Source of the DNA: Oceanospirillales bacterium
Lineage (GTDB): Bacteria; Pseudomonadota; Gammaproteobacteria; Xanthomonadales; SZUA-36
NCBI GenBank assembly: GCA_003232965.1
Contig: QIKG01000144.1
Location: 1-12,758, forward strand
Direction: 5' to 3'
Length of the DNA: 12,758 nucleotides
A program made the translations under genes and the position numbers. Below are positions 1-7,527 of the stretch, one piece after another. The notes under the pieces were generated by a model. That model did no database searches, was not told the origin of the DNA, and saw only the letters and a program-made list of their open reading frames with translations. How positions within the stretch are numbered: the stretch's first letter is position 1; each line of letters begins with the position of its first letter.

Positions 1-527
1 CCCTCTTGCATGCGTGCACCACCGGATGCAGAAAAACACACCAGCGGGATTTTGTGTTTAATCGCATATTCACCAGCCCGAGCGAATTTCTCACCCACAA
101 CTGAGCCCATTGAACCGCCCATAAAACTAAAGTCGAAAGCACAGCATATCAACGGCCTGGCTTCCAAGGCGCCAGTGATGACAATCAGGGCATCTTTTTC
201 CCCGGATTTTTTCTGTGCAATTTGTATCCGCTCACGATATTTTTTGCTATCACGAAATTTCAGCGGGTCCAAAGAAACTAGTTCAGCGAACAACTCTTCC
301 TGAGAGTTCTCATCCAAAAACAGCTCGAGGCGTTTACGCGCGCGAATCGGCATATGGTGATCACATTTAGGACACACATTCAGATTGCGTTCAAGTTCAG
401 GACGATAGAGCACCGCCTGACATTCTGCACACTTCCCCCAGAGTCCTTCAGGCACATTTCGCTGCCTGCCGTTCTGGCTCTTTTCGGTTCTGATACGCGC
501 GGGCATTAATTTTTTAAACCAGCTCAT
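1..527 (-). CDS. accD: Acetyl-CoA carboxylase carboxyltransferase subunit beta (C-terminal part missing at window edge)
   Basis: AccD is the zinc-binding beta subunit of the carboxyltransferase that, with AccA, moves the carboxyl group from carboxybiotin to acetyl-CoA to make malonyl-CoA, the first committed step of fatty-acid synthesis in the cytoplasm. The first 175 residues are present out of about 300 usual for the family. Visible are the start MSWFKKLMP, the four-cysteine zinc ribbon (C33, C36, C52, C55, in KCAEC and CPKCDHH), the stretch LKFRDSKKY, and the crotonase-fold motifs FMGGSMGSVVG and CFSASGGARMQE just before the edge. The ATG at 525-527 is preceded by a good Shine-Dalgarno (AAGGAC). 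It lies 66 bases downstream of trpA on the same strand, the arrangement seen in many gammaproteobacteria where folC follows. I see no terminator in the 66-base gap, so co-transcription with trpFBA is likely (inference). Confidence 0.97.
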   Translation of the reverse strand, partial: MSWFKKLMPARIRTEKSQNGRQRNVPEGLWGKCAECQAVLYRPELERNLNVCPKCDHHMPIRARKRLELFLDENSQEELFAELVSLDPLKFRDSKKYRERIQIAQKKSGEKDALIVITGALEARPLICCAFDFSFMGGSMGSVVGEKFARAGEYAIKHKIPLVCFSASGGARMQE

Positions 528-593
528 ACATTTTGTCCTTCACTAATTATTACTGATTTTACAATAAAGCGATGTAATATTGGTGTAATACTG

Positions 594-1415
594 TTAAGTA
601 ACATTGTCCATGGCAATGCGGATAGGTGCAAGGAAAGATTTCACCGTCTCGCAAGCTTGTTCGCTGCTTTTACATTCGGCCAAGCGGGTAACTAAGGCGC
701 TACCGATAACAACTGCATCCGCTAGCTGCGCCCAGTCGGCTGCACTTTCGGCATCTTTGATACCAAACCCAGCGGCCACCGGCAGTCCGGTTAGCTTGCG
801 CATTGTGTTTATTCGTTGGCCGCTTTCAGCATCGCTGTTAGCGCCACTACCTGCACCGGTGATGCCTTTAAGAGCAACATAATAGATAAACCCAGTAGCC
901 TCGGCAGCGATCAACCGCATACGTTCCGCTGTGGTGGTAGGTGCTACCAGGCGAATCATTGAGATTCCAGCTTCCGCCAGTAGGCTTTCAAGCACAACGG
1001 ATTCTTCCGGTGGTGAGTCTACGATTAATACCCCGTCTACACCCGCCGCCGCGGCAGATTGTGCAAATTGGGCGAAGCCCATACGGTAAAGCGGGTTTAA
1101 ATAACCCATTAAAATAACCGGGGTTTTTTGATTGTTTTGACGAAAGTTGTGAACATCCTGCAACACAGTATGCAAGCTTACTCCGCGTTCGATGGCTCGC
1201 TCGCTGGCCAGCTGAATTACCGGCCCATCTGCCATCGGATCAGAAAATGGTATTCCCAGCTCAATAACATCGGCACCGGCATCCACCAAGGCGTGCATAA
1301 TATCAACGCTGGCATCAGCTAGTGGATCACCTGCAGTAATAAATGGAATCAGCGCGGTGCGTTGTTGCTCGGCGAGCATTTGAAAGCAAGACTTGAGACG
1401 GTATTGCTGACTCAT
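594..1415 (-). CDS. trpA: Tryptophan synthase alpha subunit
   Basis: TrpA cleaves indole-3-glycerol phosphate to indole and glyceraldehyde 3-phosphate; the indole is tunnelled to TrpB in the alpha2-beta2 complex. The protein has 273 residues, full length for the family, and is a TIM barrel. The catalytic pair is visible: E52 in DVIELGIPFSDP (Glu49 of the E. coli enzyme) and D63 in PMADGP (Asp60). Other family segments are LIPFITAGDP near the N-terminus, PVILMGYLNP, YYVALKGITGAG and the phosphate-binding region LPVAAGFGI followed by DAVVIGSALV. The ATG at 1413-1415 overlaps the trpB stop by 4 bases (ATGA), which is the usual arrangement for translational coupling and equal output of the two subunits. 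It ends in TAA at 594-596. No anomaly seen. Confidence 0.98.
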   Translation of the reverse strand: MSQQYRLKSCFQMLAEQQRTALIPFITAGDPLADASVDIMHALVDAGADVIELGIPFSDPMADGPVIQLASERAIERGVSLHTVLQDVHNFRQNNQKTPVILMGYLNPLYRMGFAQFAQSAAAAGVDGVLIVDSPPEESVVLESLLAEAGISMIRLVAPTTTAERMRLIAAEATGFIYYVALKGITGAGSGANSDAESGQRINTMRKLTGLPVAAGFGIKDAESAADWAQLADAVVIGSALVTRLAECKSSEQACETVKSFLAPIRIAMDNVT

Positions 1416-2614
1416 AGCTGTATCCCTTCCAGCTCTGCGACAGTATGAACATCTTTGTCGCCACGACCGGATAAATTTACCAACACCAGTTTATCCGCTG
1501 GCATGCTAGCTGCCAGCTTGCAGGCATAAGCTACCGCATGGGAGCTTTCAAGTGCTGGTAAGATTCCTTCTGTTCGGGTCAACAGATGGAATGCGTCCAG
1601 TGCTTCTTTATCATCAATGGCCACATATTCGGCCCGCCCGCTGTCTTTTAACCAGGAATGCTCAGGCCCTACTCCGGGGTAGTCTAGTCCGGCTGAAACT
1701 GAATGAGTATGCAGTATTTGACCGTTATCATCATCCATTAAATAGCTTTTGTTGCCATGTAAAACACCCACCCTGCCAGTTGTAAGCGGCGCTGCATGCT
1801 GGCCGCTTTCCAAGCCCCTGCCGGCTGCTTCTACACCGTACATCGGTACTTCGGTATCATCCACGAACGGGTGAAACAAACCGATGGCATTTGAGCCGCC
1901 ACCGACACAGGCCACCAATGCATCCGGCAAACGCCCAAATTGCGTCTGTACCTGACGGCGGGCTTCGCGCCCGATCACAGAATTAAAATCTCGAACCAGT
2001 TGCGGGTATGGGTGCGGCCCGGCAACTGTTCCAATAATGTAATAAGTGCTATCGACATTGCTTACCCAGTCGCGCATGGCTTCGTTAAGCGCATCTTTAA
2101 GGGTTGCCGACCCGGAAGTAACCGAGCGCACTTGCGCGCCCAATAAGCGCATACGGTATACATTAATAGCCTGTCGGTGAATATCAACCTCACCCATATA
2201 GACCACACATTGCATACCCAAGCGCGCCGCAACTGTGGCGCTAGCTACCCCGTGCTGTCCGGCGCCGGTTTCTGCAATAACCCGGTTCTTACCCAAGTAA
2301 CGCGCCAGTAATGCCTGGCCAACGGTGTTGTTAATTTTATGTGCGCCGGTGTGGTTTAAATCTTCGCGTTTGAGTAGGATTTGTGCGCCGCCGATTTTTT
2401 CAGATAAGCGTTTCGCATGGTATAAAGGCGAAGGGCGGCCCACATAAAAATTGAGATCGTTATCGAACTCATTTAGGAATTCAGGATCCTTGCGTAGTTT
2501 TTGCCAAGCTTTGTTAAGATCATCCAGAGCCGCCATCAGCGTTTCGGATACATATTTGCCGCCATACTCACCAAAATGACCGCTAGCGTCGGGGCGTGAA
2601 CCTAAATCAAACAT
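1412..2614 (-). CDS. trpB: Tryptophan synthase beta subunit
   Basis: TrpB is the PLP-dependent subunit that condenses indole with L-serine to form L-tryptophan. It has 400 residues, the normal length. K93 in NHTGAHKINN is the lysine that binds PLP; AETGAGQHGVA (114-124) carries the catalytic glutamate (about residue 115); GGGSNAIG (238-245) grips the cofactor phosphate; LSGRGDKD (381-388) holds the serine (S382) that contacts the pyridine nitrogen. The N-terminus GHFGEYGGKYVSETL is typical of the TrpB1 class, which works with TrpA. The ATG at 2612-2614 has only a moderate ribosome site (TAGGTTGGA). trpF ends 14 bases upstream and trpA overlaps its stop by 4 bases, giving the order trpF-trpB-trpA. 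Confidence 0.98.
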   Translation of the reverse strand: MFDLGSRPDASGHFGEYGGKYVSETLMAALDDLNKAWQKLRKDPEFLNEFDNDLNFYVGRPSPLYHAKRLSEKIGGAQILLKREDLNHTGAHKINNTVGQALLARYLGKNRVIAETGAGQHGVASATVAARLGMQCVVYMGEVDIHRQAINVYRMRLLGAQVRSVTSGSATLKDALNEAMRDWVSNVDSTYYIIGTVAGPHPYPQLVRDFNSVIGREARRQVQTQFGRLPDALVACVGGGSNAIGLFHPFVDDTEVPMYGVEAAGRGLESGQHAAPLTTGRVGVLHGNKSYLMDDDNGQILHTHSVSAGLDYPGVGPEHSWLKDSGRAEYVAIDDKEALDAFHLLTRTEGILPALESSHAVAYACKLAASMPADKLVLVNLSGRGDKDVHTVAELEGIQL

Positions 2615-2628
2615 AATTCCAACCTATA

Positions 2629-3249
2629 TTAAACATGGCTTGCTTTAACTGCATTGCAAAAGCTCTCAATTAATTGAATATCTTTGCATCCCGGCGATAT
2701 TTCAATGCCGCTGGATACATCTACTGCCCAGGGTTTAACCTGTTGTATTGCAGCACTAACATTATCACTATTTAATCCACCTGCGAGAATGATTTTTTTT
2801 GATATCTCTGGTGTTCTCGACCAGTCATAGGCCAAGCCCTGACCGCCTTGCTCTCCGGCACGGTGGCCATCCAGCAACAACGCGCAGGCGTCTGGCCAAG
2901 CAGAAAACTCAAATTCCTCCAGTGACACCCCACCCATTGCCACAGTTTTTACCCAAGGCCGTTCAAATTGGCAGCAGAAGTTATTATCTTCAACCCCATG
3001 AAACTGCAGCGCGGTTAGTGGTAATTGATAACAGTGCTGATGGATTATGGTTGCCGGGCTATTCATAAATAAGCCCACAAGCTCGACTTCAACTGGAATA
3101 AGTTCGGCCAGTTTTAAGGCTTTTTTAATATCTATATAGCGCGGGCTTTCAGGTACAAATACAAAACCAATGGCATCGACACCGGCATCAATAGCTGCCT
3201 TGATGTCAGCCGCGCGGGTCATCCCGCAGATTTTTATTTTCACCTTCAT
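2629..3249 (-). CDS. trpF: Phosphoribosylanthranilate isomerase
   Basis: TrpF catalyses the Amadori rearrangement of N-(5-phosphoribosyl)anthranilate to CdRP, the step before indole-3-glycerol phosphate synthase. It is a monofunctional 206-residue TIM barrel; in enteric bacteria the same activity is fused to TrpC, so this form supports a non-enteric gammaproteobacterium. The catalytic general base C8 is in KICGMTR and the general acid D127 in LLLDGH; LAGGLNSDNV and VDVSSGIE form the phosphate-binding part of the barrel. The ATG at 3247-3249 overlaps the truA stop by 4 bases (ATGA), so translation is probably coupled to truA. trpC and trpD are not in the window and must lie elsewhere. Confidence 0.97.
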   Translation of the reverse strand: MKVKIKICGMTRAADIKAAIDAGVDAIGFVFVPESPRYIDIKKALKLAELIPVEVELVGLFMNSPATIIHQHCYQLPLTALQFHGVEDNNFCCQFERPWVKTVAMGGVSLEEFEFSAWPDACALLLDGHRAGEQGGQGLAYDWSRTPEISKKIILAGGLNSDNVSAAIQQVKPWAVDVSSGIEISPGCKDIQLIESFCNAVKASHV

Positions 3250-4043
3250 TTTGGTGCCAACATGTCTTCTGGAAAGGCGGCCAAAGGTAGTTCTGGAAAA
3301 CCCTGAGCTGAGGGGTAACGCGGCCCGATATAGATCAGGCCCTCTGGCGCGGCTGTTTTACCTGCCGCCGCCCGCGATTTACTCTTCAGTACTTCGGCAA
3401 TCCAATCAGGTCCTTGCTGGCCTCGGCCAACCGGAATTAATGATCCAGCAATGTTTCTGACCATATGATAAAGAAAGGCATTCGCCGTTATATCGATTTC
3501 TACCAGCACCTCTTTTCGTCGAACTGTTATTGCTGAAATAGTACGCACAGGGTGGTGTGCTTGGCAGTGAGCTGCCCTAAAACTGGTGAAATCATGCTCT
3601 CCCAATAGGTGCTCAGCGGCCTGCTGCATAAATTCATGGTCGAGTGGATAGCGCACCCAGGTTTGCCGGTGACGCGCTAAAGCAGGCCGAGTCCAGCGAT
3701 TGATGATGGTGTAGCGATATGTCCGTGAAACAGCGCTGAAACGAGCACTAAAGTCAGAGTCCACCTCACGCGCCCACTGTGCAGAAATCGCATCGGGTAA
3801 ATTAACATTGCACCCGAGCACCCAGGATCGCGGGCTTCTAGTTACATCGGTGTCAAAATGAATCACCTGTTGCAAGGCGTGCACACCTGAGTCTGTGCGT
3901 CCGGAACATACTACTCGAATGCTTGAGTTTGCAACCTTTGATAGTGCAGCCTCAACCTCTTCCTGTACCGAAGGTGCATGTGTCTGGGTTTGCCAACCAC
4001 AAAATGGCTGGCCATCATACTCAAATGCCATTGCATAACGCAT
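3246..4043 (-). CDS. truA: tRNA pseudouridine(38-40) synthase TruA
   Basis: TruA converts uridines 38, 39 and 40 in the anticodon arm of many tRNAs to pseudouridine. The 265-residue length fits the family. The catalytic aspartate is D51 in the signature CSGRTDSGVHA; the N-terminal FEYDGQPFCGWQ, the mid-protein RFSAVSRTYRYTI and the late FLYHMVRNIAGSLI are all conserved family segments. The ATG at 4041-4043 is preceded by AAAGG at 4053-4057 (minus strand) with 9-base spacing, which supports this start. The last base of that ribosome site is also the first base of the palindromic element upstream (4057-4223), so the element ends immediately before the truA leader. Its stop overlaps the trpF start by 4 bases. 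Linkage of fimV, truA and trpF is the order known in Pseudomonas. Confidence 0.97.
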   Translation of the reverse strand: MRYAMAFEYDGQPFCGWQTQTHAPSVQEEVEAALSKVANSSIRVVCSGRTDSGVHALQQVIHFDTDVTRSPRSWVLGCNVNLPDAISAQWAREVDSDFSARFSAVSRTYRYTIINRWTRPALARHRQTWVRYPLDHEFMQQAAEHLLGEHDFTSFRAAHCQAHHPVRTISAITVRRKEVLVEIDITANAFLYHMVRNIAGSLIPVGRGQQGPDWIAEVLKSKSRAAAGKTAAPEGLIYIGPRYPSAQGFPELPLAAFPEDMLAPK

Positions 4044-4056
4044 CTTGTGTTGCCTT

Positions 4057-4223
4057 TAAGGAGACTCTGATTTATTCTGAGTGTAGCATGTTGAGATTTA
4101 TAATTTTCAAGAGCAAGGCGGTAAGTGCTAGTAATAGCAACGCTATTGCTGGTGCTTGCCAACGCCGCTATTAGGAATTATAGGCTCAAGATGCTCATTC
4201 ATGAATAGATCAGAGTCTCCTTA
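4057..4223. repeat. 167-base palindromic element, possible MITE, between fimV and truA
   Basis: The two ends are a perfect 15-base inverted repeat, taaggagactctgat at 4057-4071 and its complement at 4209-4223; five more bases inward pair after one mismatch. Further in, the arms keep matching with small bulges (a GAGCAT-CTTGAG / TAGCATGTTGAG block, then TATAATT in both arms). The centre is a stem of about 16 positions closed by the loop AAC at 4139-4141, with only Watson-Crick and G-U pairs if transcribed. The loop midpoint, 4140, is exactly the midpoint of the outer ends. It has no coding potential and fills nearly the whole 190-base gap, 10 bases after the fimV stop. The termini can be read as TA-flanked (Tc1/IS630-like targets) or as GGAGACTCTGAT ends with TTAA/TTAG flanks (IS5-like YTAR targets, imperfect duplication). 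A MITE is my inference; a strong RNA hairpin within the operon is the alternative. Confidence 0.75.
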
Positions 4224-4233
4224 GGCTATGCAG

Positions 4234-6333
4234 CTATTCAATTTCATCCAGCATGCTACGCGCTTCCAATTGCTGCTCCTCGCTTCCCAAAAGCATAATT
4301 TCATCAAGAATGGTACGCGCTGCCGGCTTGTCATCCATTGCCAGATAGGCGCGTGCAAGGTCGAGTTTAATTTCAATCTGCTCTTCATTGCTTTTGTCCA
4401 CCACCTGCTCGGAGTCTAAATCGTCATCACTTTCGAGTGATTCCGAAACCTCATTCTCAGCACTGTTACCGGGCTCACTTTCCTCTTGTAATTCTGTTGC
4501 CGGAAAGGTTTCGGTATGATCAAGAGCATCTTCTGAAGTCTCTGCCACTGCCGTTTTATCCGCTTCAACCAGATCCAAGAATTTTCGAATTTCTGCTTCT
4601 TCAGCCTTCGCTTCTGAAGCCTCATCCCGAGAAGTTTTTTCAGCATCTGCGCTGGCTGCCTGGATTAATTGTTCTTGTTCTTCTACAGCTTCTGCATCTC
4701 CTTGTTCCAACACTTCCAGAATTTTCTCGGCTTCTGCGGCAAGACCTTCATCATCAGGCTTGTCGGTATCTTTAAATTTACGGACTTGTTCGCTTTCGTG
4801 GATGTTATCCAAGAAGTTAGTTTCTGCCTGTGATTCGGTAGAAACATTATTTCTGTTGCGATAAACCAAAAACCCAATGCCTGCCAGCAAAACTAATAAG
4901 CCAAGCCACCACCAACGTTCAAACAGGCTTTTATCGTCCTTTTTCAGCATTCTGGTGCCTTTCGACGATACCACATCACGGTTGGAGGCTTGAGCCTCGG
5001 TACCGGCAGCAGTTGACGCCATTTGTTGCTGCACAGCGGCTAGTTCATTATCGTTCAGATTCAAACCGTCTCTCAGTGCGACTATCTCTGCCTGCATCTT
5101 GCTTACTTGTGACTGCAGAACTGCATTTTGCTCCTGTGTAGCTACTAGGTCTTCTTCTGACACTACTAAGCGATTTTCGAGCTTAATGGTCGCCATAGTA
5201 TCGCGCTCGTCATTACCAGCAGCTGAACCGGGAAGCTGGCGCTCTAGTTCAGCTAATTCATCTTCAGCTGGAGGCACTAATTCCAACAGGCCGCCGGAGT
5301 CATTGGCCAGATCACCGGCAATGTCTTGCCTAGGTATTGCCGGCACCAAACGGTCATCAACGATGCGCGCCAACGCACCATCATTTATCTCAACGGGCTG
5401 TTCTGCTGCTGCCTCGCTCGGCGTTATCTTCGGCGTTTCGGCGTTTGGCTCTTCTGTCACTGCCGAAAGCGTGGGTAGCGCTGTGGTTTGCGTGGCTTGT
5501 TCTTGCCATGCTAAAATTTGCTGACTAACAATCGCATTGGCTTCCTGAACACCAATATCAGAAATATCTTTAGCCGTTGGTAGGCGCAATATTGCCCCCC
5601 GATTCATGCGATTTATATCGCCTTTTACGAAGTCTTCTGGATTTAAACGAACAATGGCAACCATCGCCTGATTAATGCTCACGCTGCTCTGCTTGCTCCA
5701 GTTACTGGCGATAGTCCAAAGCGTATCACCAGAGCGCACCGGACCGTATTCACCCGCTTGTGACTGAGAACCCTGGGTAATTATTGTTTGTACTGCGGGT
5801 TTATTAACAACATTTCTACTTGTGTCAGGCGCAGGCCTATTTGCCGCATTATTACCTGTTGATGTGTTTGATGGACTGCGTGATGATATATTTGCAGATT
5901 TTGCCGGACTGGCTTTGCGTGGCGGCGCTACCGCAACCGTGGGAGGGTCCAGAAACAGCGTGTATTCACGTAACAGATGTCCATGCTGCCAGGAAACATC
6001 GATAGCAAACTGTAAAATTGGATCTTTTACTGCGCTTACTGACCTAACTTCGATAACAGCCTTCCCACGCCATACAGCAGGAGTAAATGTTAACGGCACA
6101 CGCAGTTTATTTTGATCCAGACCCATAGTTCGGTAATCGGCGGCACTGGCAAGTCGCGCAGAAACTGTTGATACCTGATTTGCAGGCACACCTATCAACT
6201 GAATTCGAGCCGTCAGAGGCTGGCCTAAAAAGGAGTCCAGGTCGATCCCGCCAAGGCCTGCTGCCCAACTGTTAGCGGCAACTAGTAGCAGTAGTGGGAG
6301 TGCTAATAAACTATATTTTTTCTGCAGACGCAT
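4234..6333 (-). CDS. fimV: FimV/HubP-type polar peptidoglycan-binding protein
   Basis: FimV-family proteins are bitopic inner-membrane proteins that sit at the cell pole, bind peptidoglycan and organise type IV pili, twitching and polar partners. The 699-residue protein has the family layout: signal peptide (about 1-25, cleavage near SWAAG); FimV N-terminal domain (26-130, opening GLGGIDLDSFLGQPL); a Ser/Pro/Asn linker (131-195); LysM domain (about 196-252, YGPVRSGDTLWTIAS then RLNPEDF); a low-complexity acidic linker; coiled coil (about 382-440); one membrane segment after a WWW cluster (474-491); a very Glu/Asp-rich cytoplasmic stretch (500-650); and the short C-terminal FimV domain (651-699, IKLDLARAYLAMDD and ARTILDEIM). 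It is shorter than P. aeruginosa FimV (about 900 residues), mostly in the cytoplasmic acidic/TPR part. The ATG at 6331-6333 has a strong ribosome site (GGGGAAG). It lies between asd and truA, as in Pseudomonas. Confidence 0.95.
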   Translation of the reverse strand: MRLQKKYSLLALPLLLLVAANSWAAGLGGIDLDSFLGQPLTARIQLIGVPANQVSTVSARLASAADYRTMGLDQNKLRVPLTFTPAVWRGKAVIEVRSVSAVKDPILQFAIDVSWQHGHLLREYTLFLDPPTVAVAPPRKASPAKSANISSRSPSNTSTGNNAANRPAPDTSRNVVNKPAVQTIITQGSQSQAGEYGPVRSGDTLWTIASNWSKQSSVSINQAMVAIVRLNPEDFVKGDINRMNRGAILRLPTAKDISDIGVQEANAIVSQQILAWQEQATQTTALPTLSAVTEEPNAETPKITPSEAAAEQPVEINDGALARIVDDRLVPAIPRQDIAGDLANDSGGLLELVPPAEDELAELERQLPGSAAGNDERDTMATIKLENRLVVSEEDLVATQEQNAVLQSQVSKMQAEIVALRDGLNLNDNELAAVQQQMASTAAGTEAQASNRDVVSSKGTRMLKKDDKSLFERWWWLGLLVLLAGIGFLVYRNRNNVSTESQAETNFLDNIHESEQVRKFKDTDKPDDEGLAAEAEKILEVLEQGDAEAVEEQEQLIQAASADAEKTSRDEASEAKAEEAEIRKFLDLVEADKTAVAETSEDALDHTETFPATELQEESEPGNSAENEVSESLESDDDLDSEQVVDKSNEEQIEIKLDLARAYLAMDDKPAARTILDEIMLLGSEEQQLEARSMLDEIE

Positions 6334-6371
6334 TTTTCTTCCCCGAAGCGTTTTTTATTTAGCCCAATATT

Positions 6372-6397
6372 AGTCTGGACATTAAGTCTGAACAGAC
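6372..6397. promoter_or_regulatory. Direct repeat and small palindrome upstream of fimV (possible operator)
   Basis: In the 125-base gap between asd and fimV the 9-mer AGTCTGgAC (6372-6380) recurs as AGTCTGaAC (6385-6393), 13 bases start to start, and the second copy forms the palindrome GTCTG-AA-CAGAC (6386-6397). A shorter TAGTCT follows near 6411. This could be a protein-binding site or leader structure for fimV, but I find no convincing -35/-10 pair on the minus strand here, so a regulatory role is only a possibility. Confidence 0.25.
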
Positions 6398-6458
6398 AGC
6401 CATTTCTTGATAGTCTTATTTGTGTTCCAGTTATTCCAATTAAACACATCTATTAAGT

Positions 6459-7487
6459 TTACCCCTCCGTGCGTGCTGTTTCCAGCACCTGCATAATTTG
6501 TATCGCATTTAAAGCCGCACCCTTGCGGATATTATCAGCCACAACCCAGAGGTTTATGCCTAAATCTCGGCTATGATCACGGCGCAAGCGACCGACAAAA
6601 ACGGGGTCTTCACCAGCTGCATGTACAGCGGGGGTAGGATGTTCGCTACCTTCAAGGTTAGGCGTATAAACAACCCCGGGCGCTGTGCGCAATAACTGCT
6701 CGACATCATCAAGCTCAAACGGACTAACAGTTTCCAGATGGATCGCTTCGGCATGCCCGAAGAAAACTGGCACCCTAACAGCGGTAGCATTAACAACAAT
6801 CGACTCATCGGAAAATATCTTGCGGGTTTCCCAATGCATTTTCATTTCTTCCCCGCTATAACCATTGTCCTGCAATATATCAATTTGCGGCAGTATATTA
6901 AATACCATCTGCTGGCTGAACTGCTGACACTCGATATCCTGAAACGACATTTTTTGCATGGTTTGCTTAGCCAATTCTTCCTGCGCCTTGCGTCCAGCAC
7001 CCGAAACGGCTTGATAAGTAGCAACATCAATCCGGCGAATACCGTATTTACGCTGTATGGGTTCAAGCGCAACGACCATCTGAATGGTGGAGCAGTTTGG
7101 ATTTGCAATAATGCCTGGGCGTGTAAAGTCCTTTAATAAAGCCCCGTTCACCTCCGGCACGATCAGTGGTATGGCATCATCCAAACGAAAAGCAGAGCTG
7201 TTGTCTATCACTGTGCAGCCAGCCGCAACAGCACGGGGGGCGTGCTTTAATGATATTGAACTGCCCGCGGAGAACAATGCATAGTCAGCCGAAGAAAAAT
7301 CAAAAGCATCAAGGCATTGAACATTCAGTTCACGCCGCCCAAAATTGACGCTGCTACCTTCGGAGCGTTTCGATGCCAACGCGGTTATTTGGGTATGTTT
7401 GAAGCCGTGCTCGGAGAGAATATCCAGCATGACTTCTCCAACAGCGCCGGTGGCACCAACTACGGCAATTTTTAGATTACTACTCAT
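6459..7487 (-). CDS. asd: Aspartate-semialdehyde dehydrogenase
   Basis: Asd reduces L-4-aspartyl phosphate to L-aspartate 4-semialdehyde with NADPH, the branch point to lysine/diaminopimelate, threonine and methionine. The N-terminal Rossmann motif VVGATGAVG binds NADP. Counting from the ATG at 7487, the nucleophile is C132 in NPNCSTIQ, the partner glutamine Q159 in TYQAVSGAG, and R238 and H245 in RVPVFFGH have the seven-residue spacing of the substrate arginine and catalytic histidine. All catalytic residues are therefore present. This separates it from the inactive Usg-type paralogue often found at the same place in Pseudomonas. The type is the shorter class (about 340 residues), not the 370-residue E. 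coli class. A TTG at 7490 directly before the ATG is in frame; I prefer the ATG, although the ribosome site is weak (AAAG). It starts 40 bases after aroC ends. Confidence 0.95.
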   Translation of the reverse strand: MSSNLKIAVVGATGAVGEVMLDILSEHGFKHTQITALASKRSEGSSVNFGRRELNVQCLDAFDFSSADYALFSAGSSISLKHAPRAVAAGCTVIDNSSAFRLDDAIPLIVPEVNGALLKDFTRPGIIANPNCSTIQMVVALEPIQRKYGIRRIDVATYQAVSGAGRKAQEELAKQTMQKMSFQDIECQQFSQQMVFNILPQIDILQDNGYSGEEMKMHWETRKIFSDESIVVNATAVRVPVFFGHAEAIHLETVSPFELDDVEQLLRTAPGVVYTPNLEGSEHPTPAVHAAGEDPVFVGRLRRDHSRDLGINLWVVADNIRKGAALNAIQIMQVLETARTEG

Positions 7488-7527
7488 CAACTTTATTCAC
7501 TTTATTATTAAAACAACATTAATATTA

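Noticed and set aside
528..593. Separate promoter or terminator between trpA and accD (TATTACA repeated twice, TAAAAT).
   Set aside because: No -35/-10 pair with normal spacing and no GC-rich hairpin; the gap is simply AT-rich.
4057..4223. ERIC sequence or ordinary Rho-independent terminator as the identity of the palindrome.
   Set aside because: The core does not resemble the ERIC consensus as I know it, the stem is much longer than a terminator's, and no T-run follows it on either strand.
5099..5524. A 141-codon plus-strand open frame inside fimV.
   Set aside because: It is antisense to a well-supported FimV reading frame, is serine-rich from the complementary codons, and has no family features; a shadow frame.
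6459..7490. The asd gene as an inactive Usg-1-type paralogue, which occurs at this locus in Pseudomonas.
   Set aside because: The catalytic Cys, Gln, Arg and His are all present in the right spacing, so it should be an active dehydrogenase.
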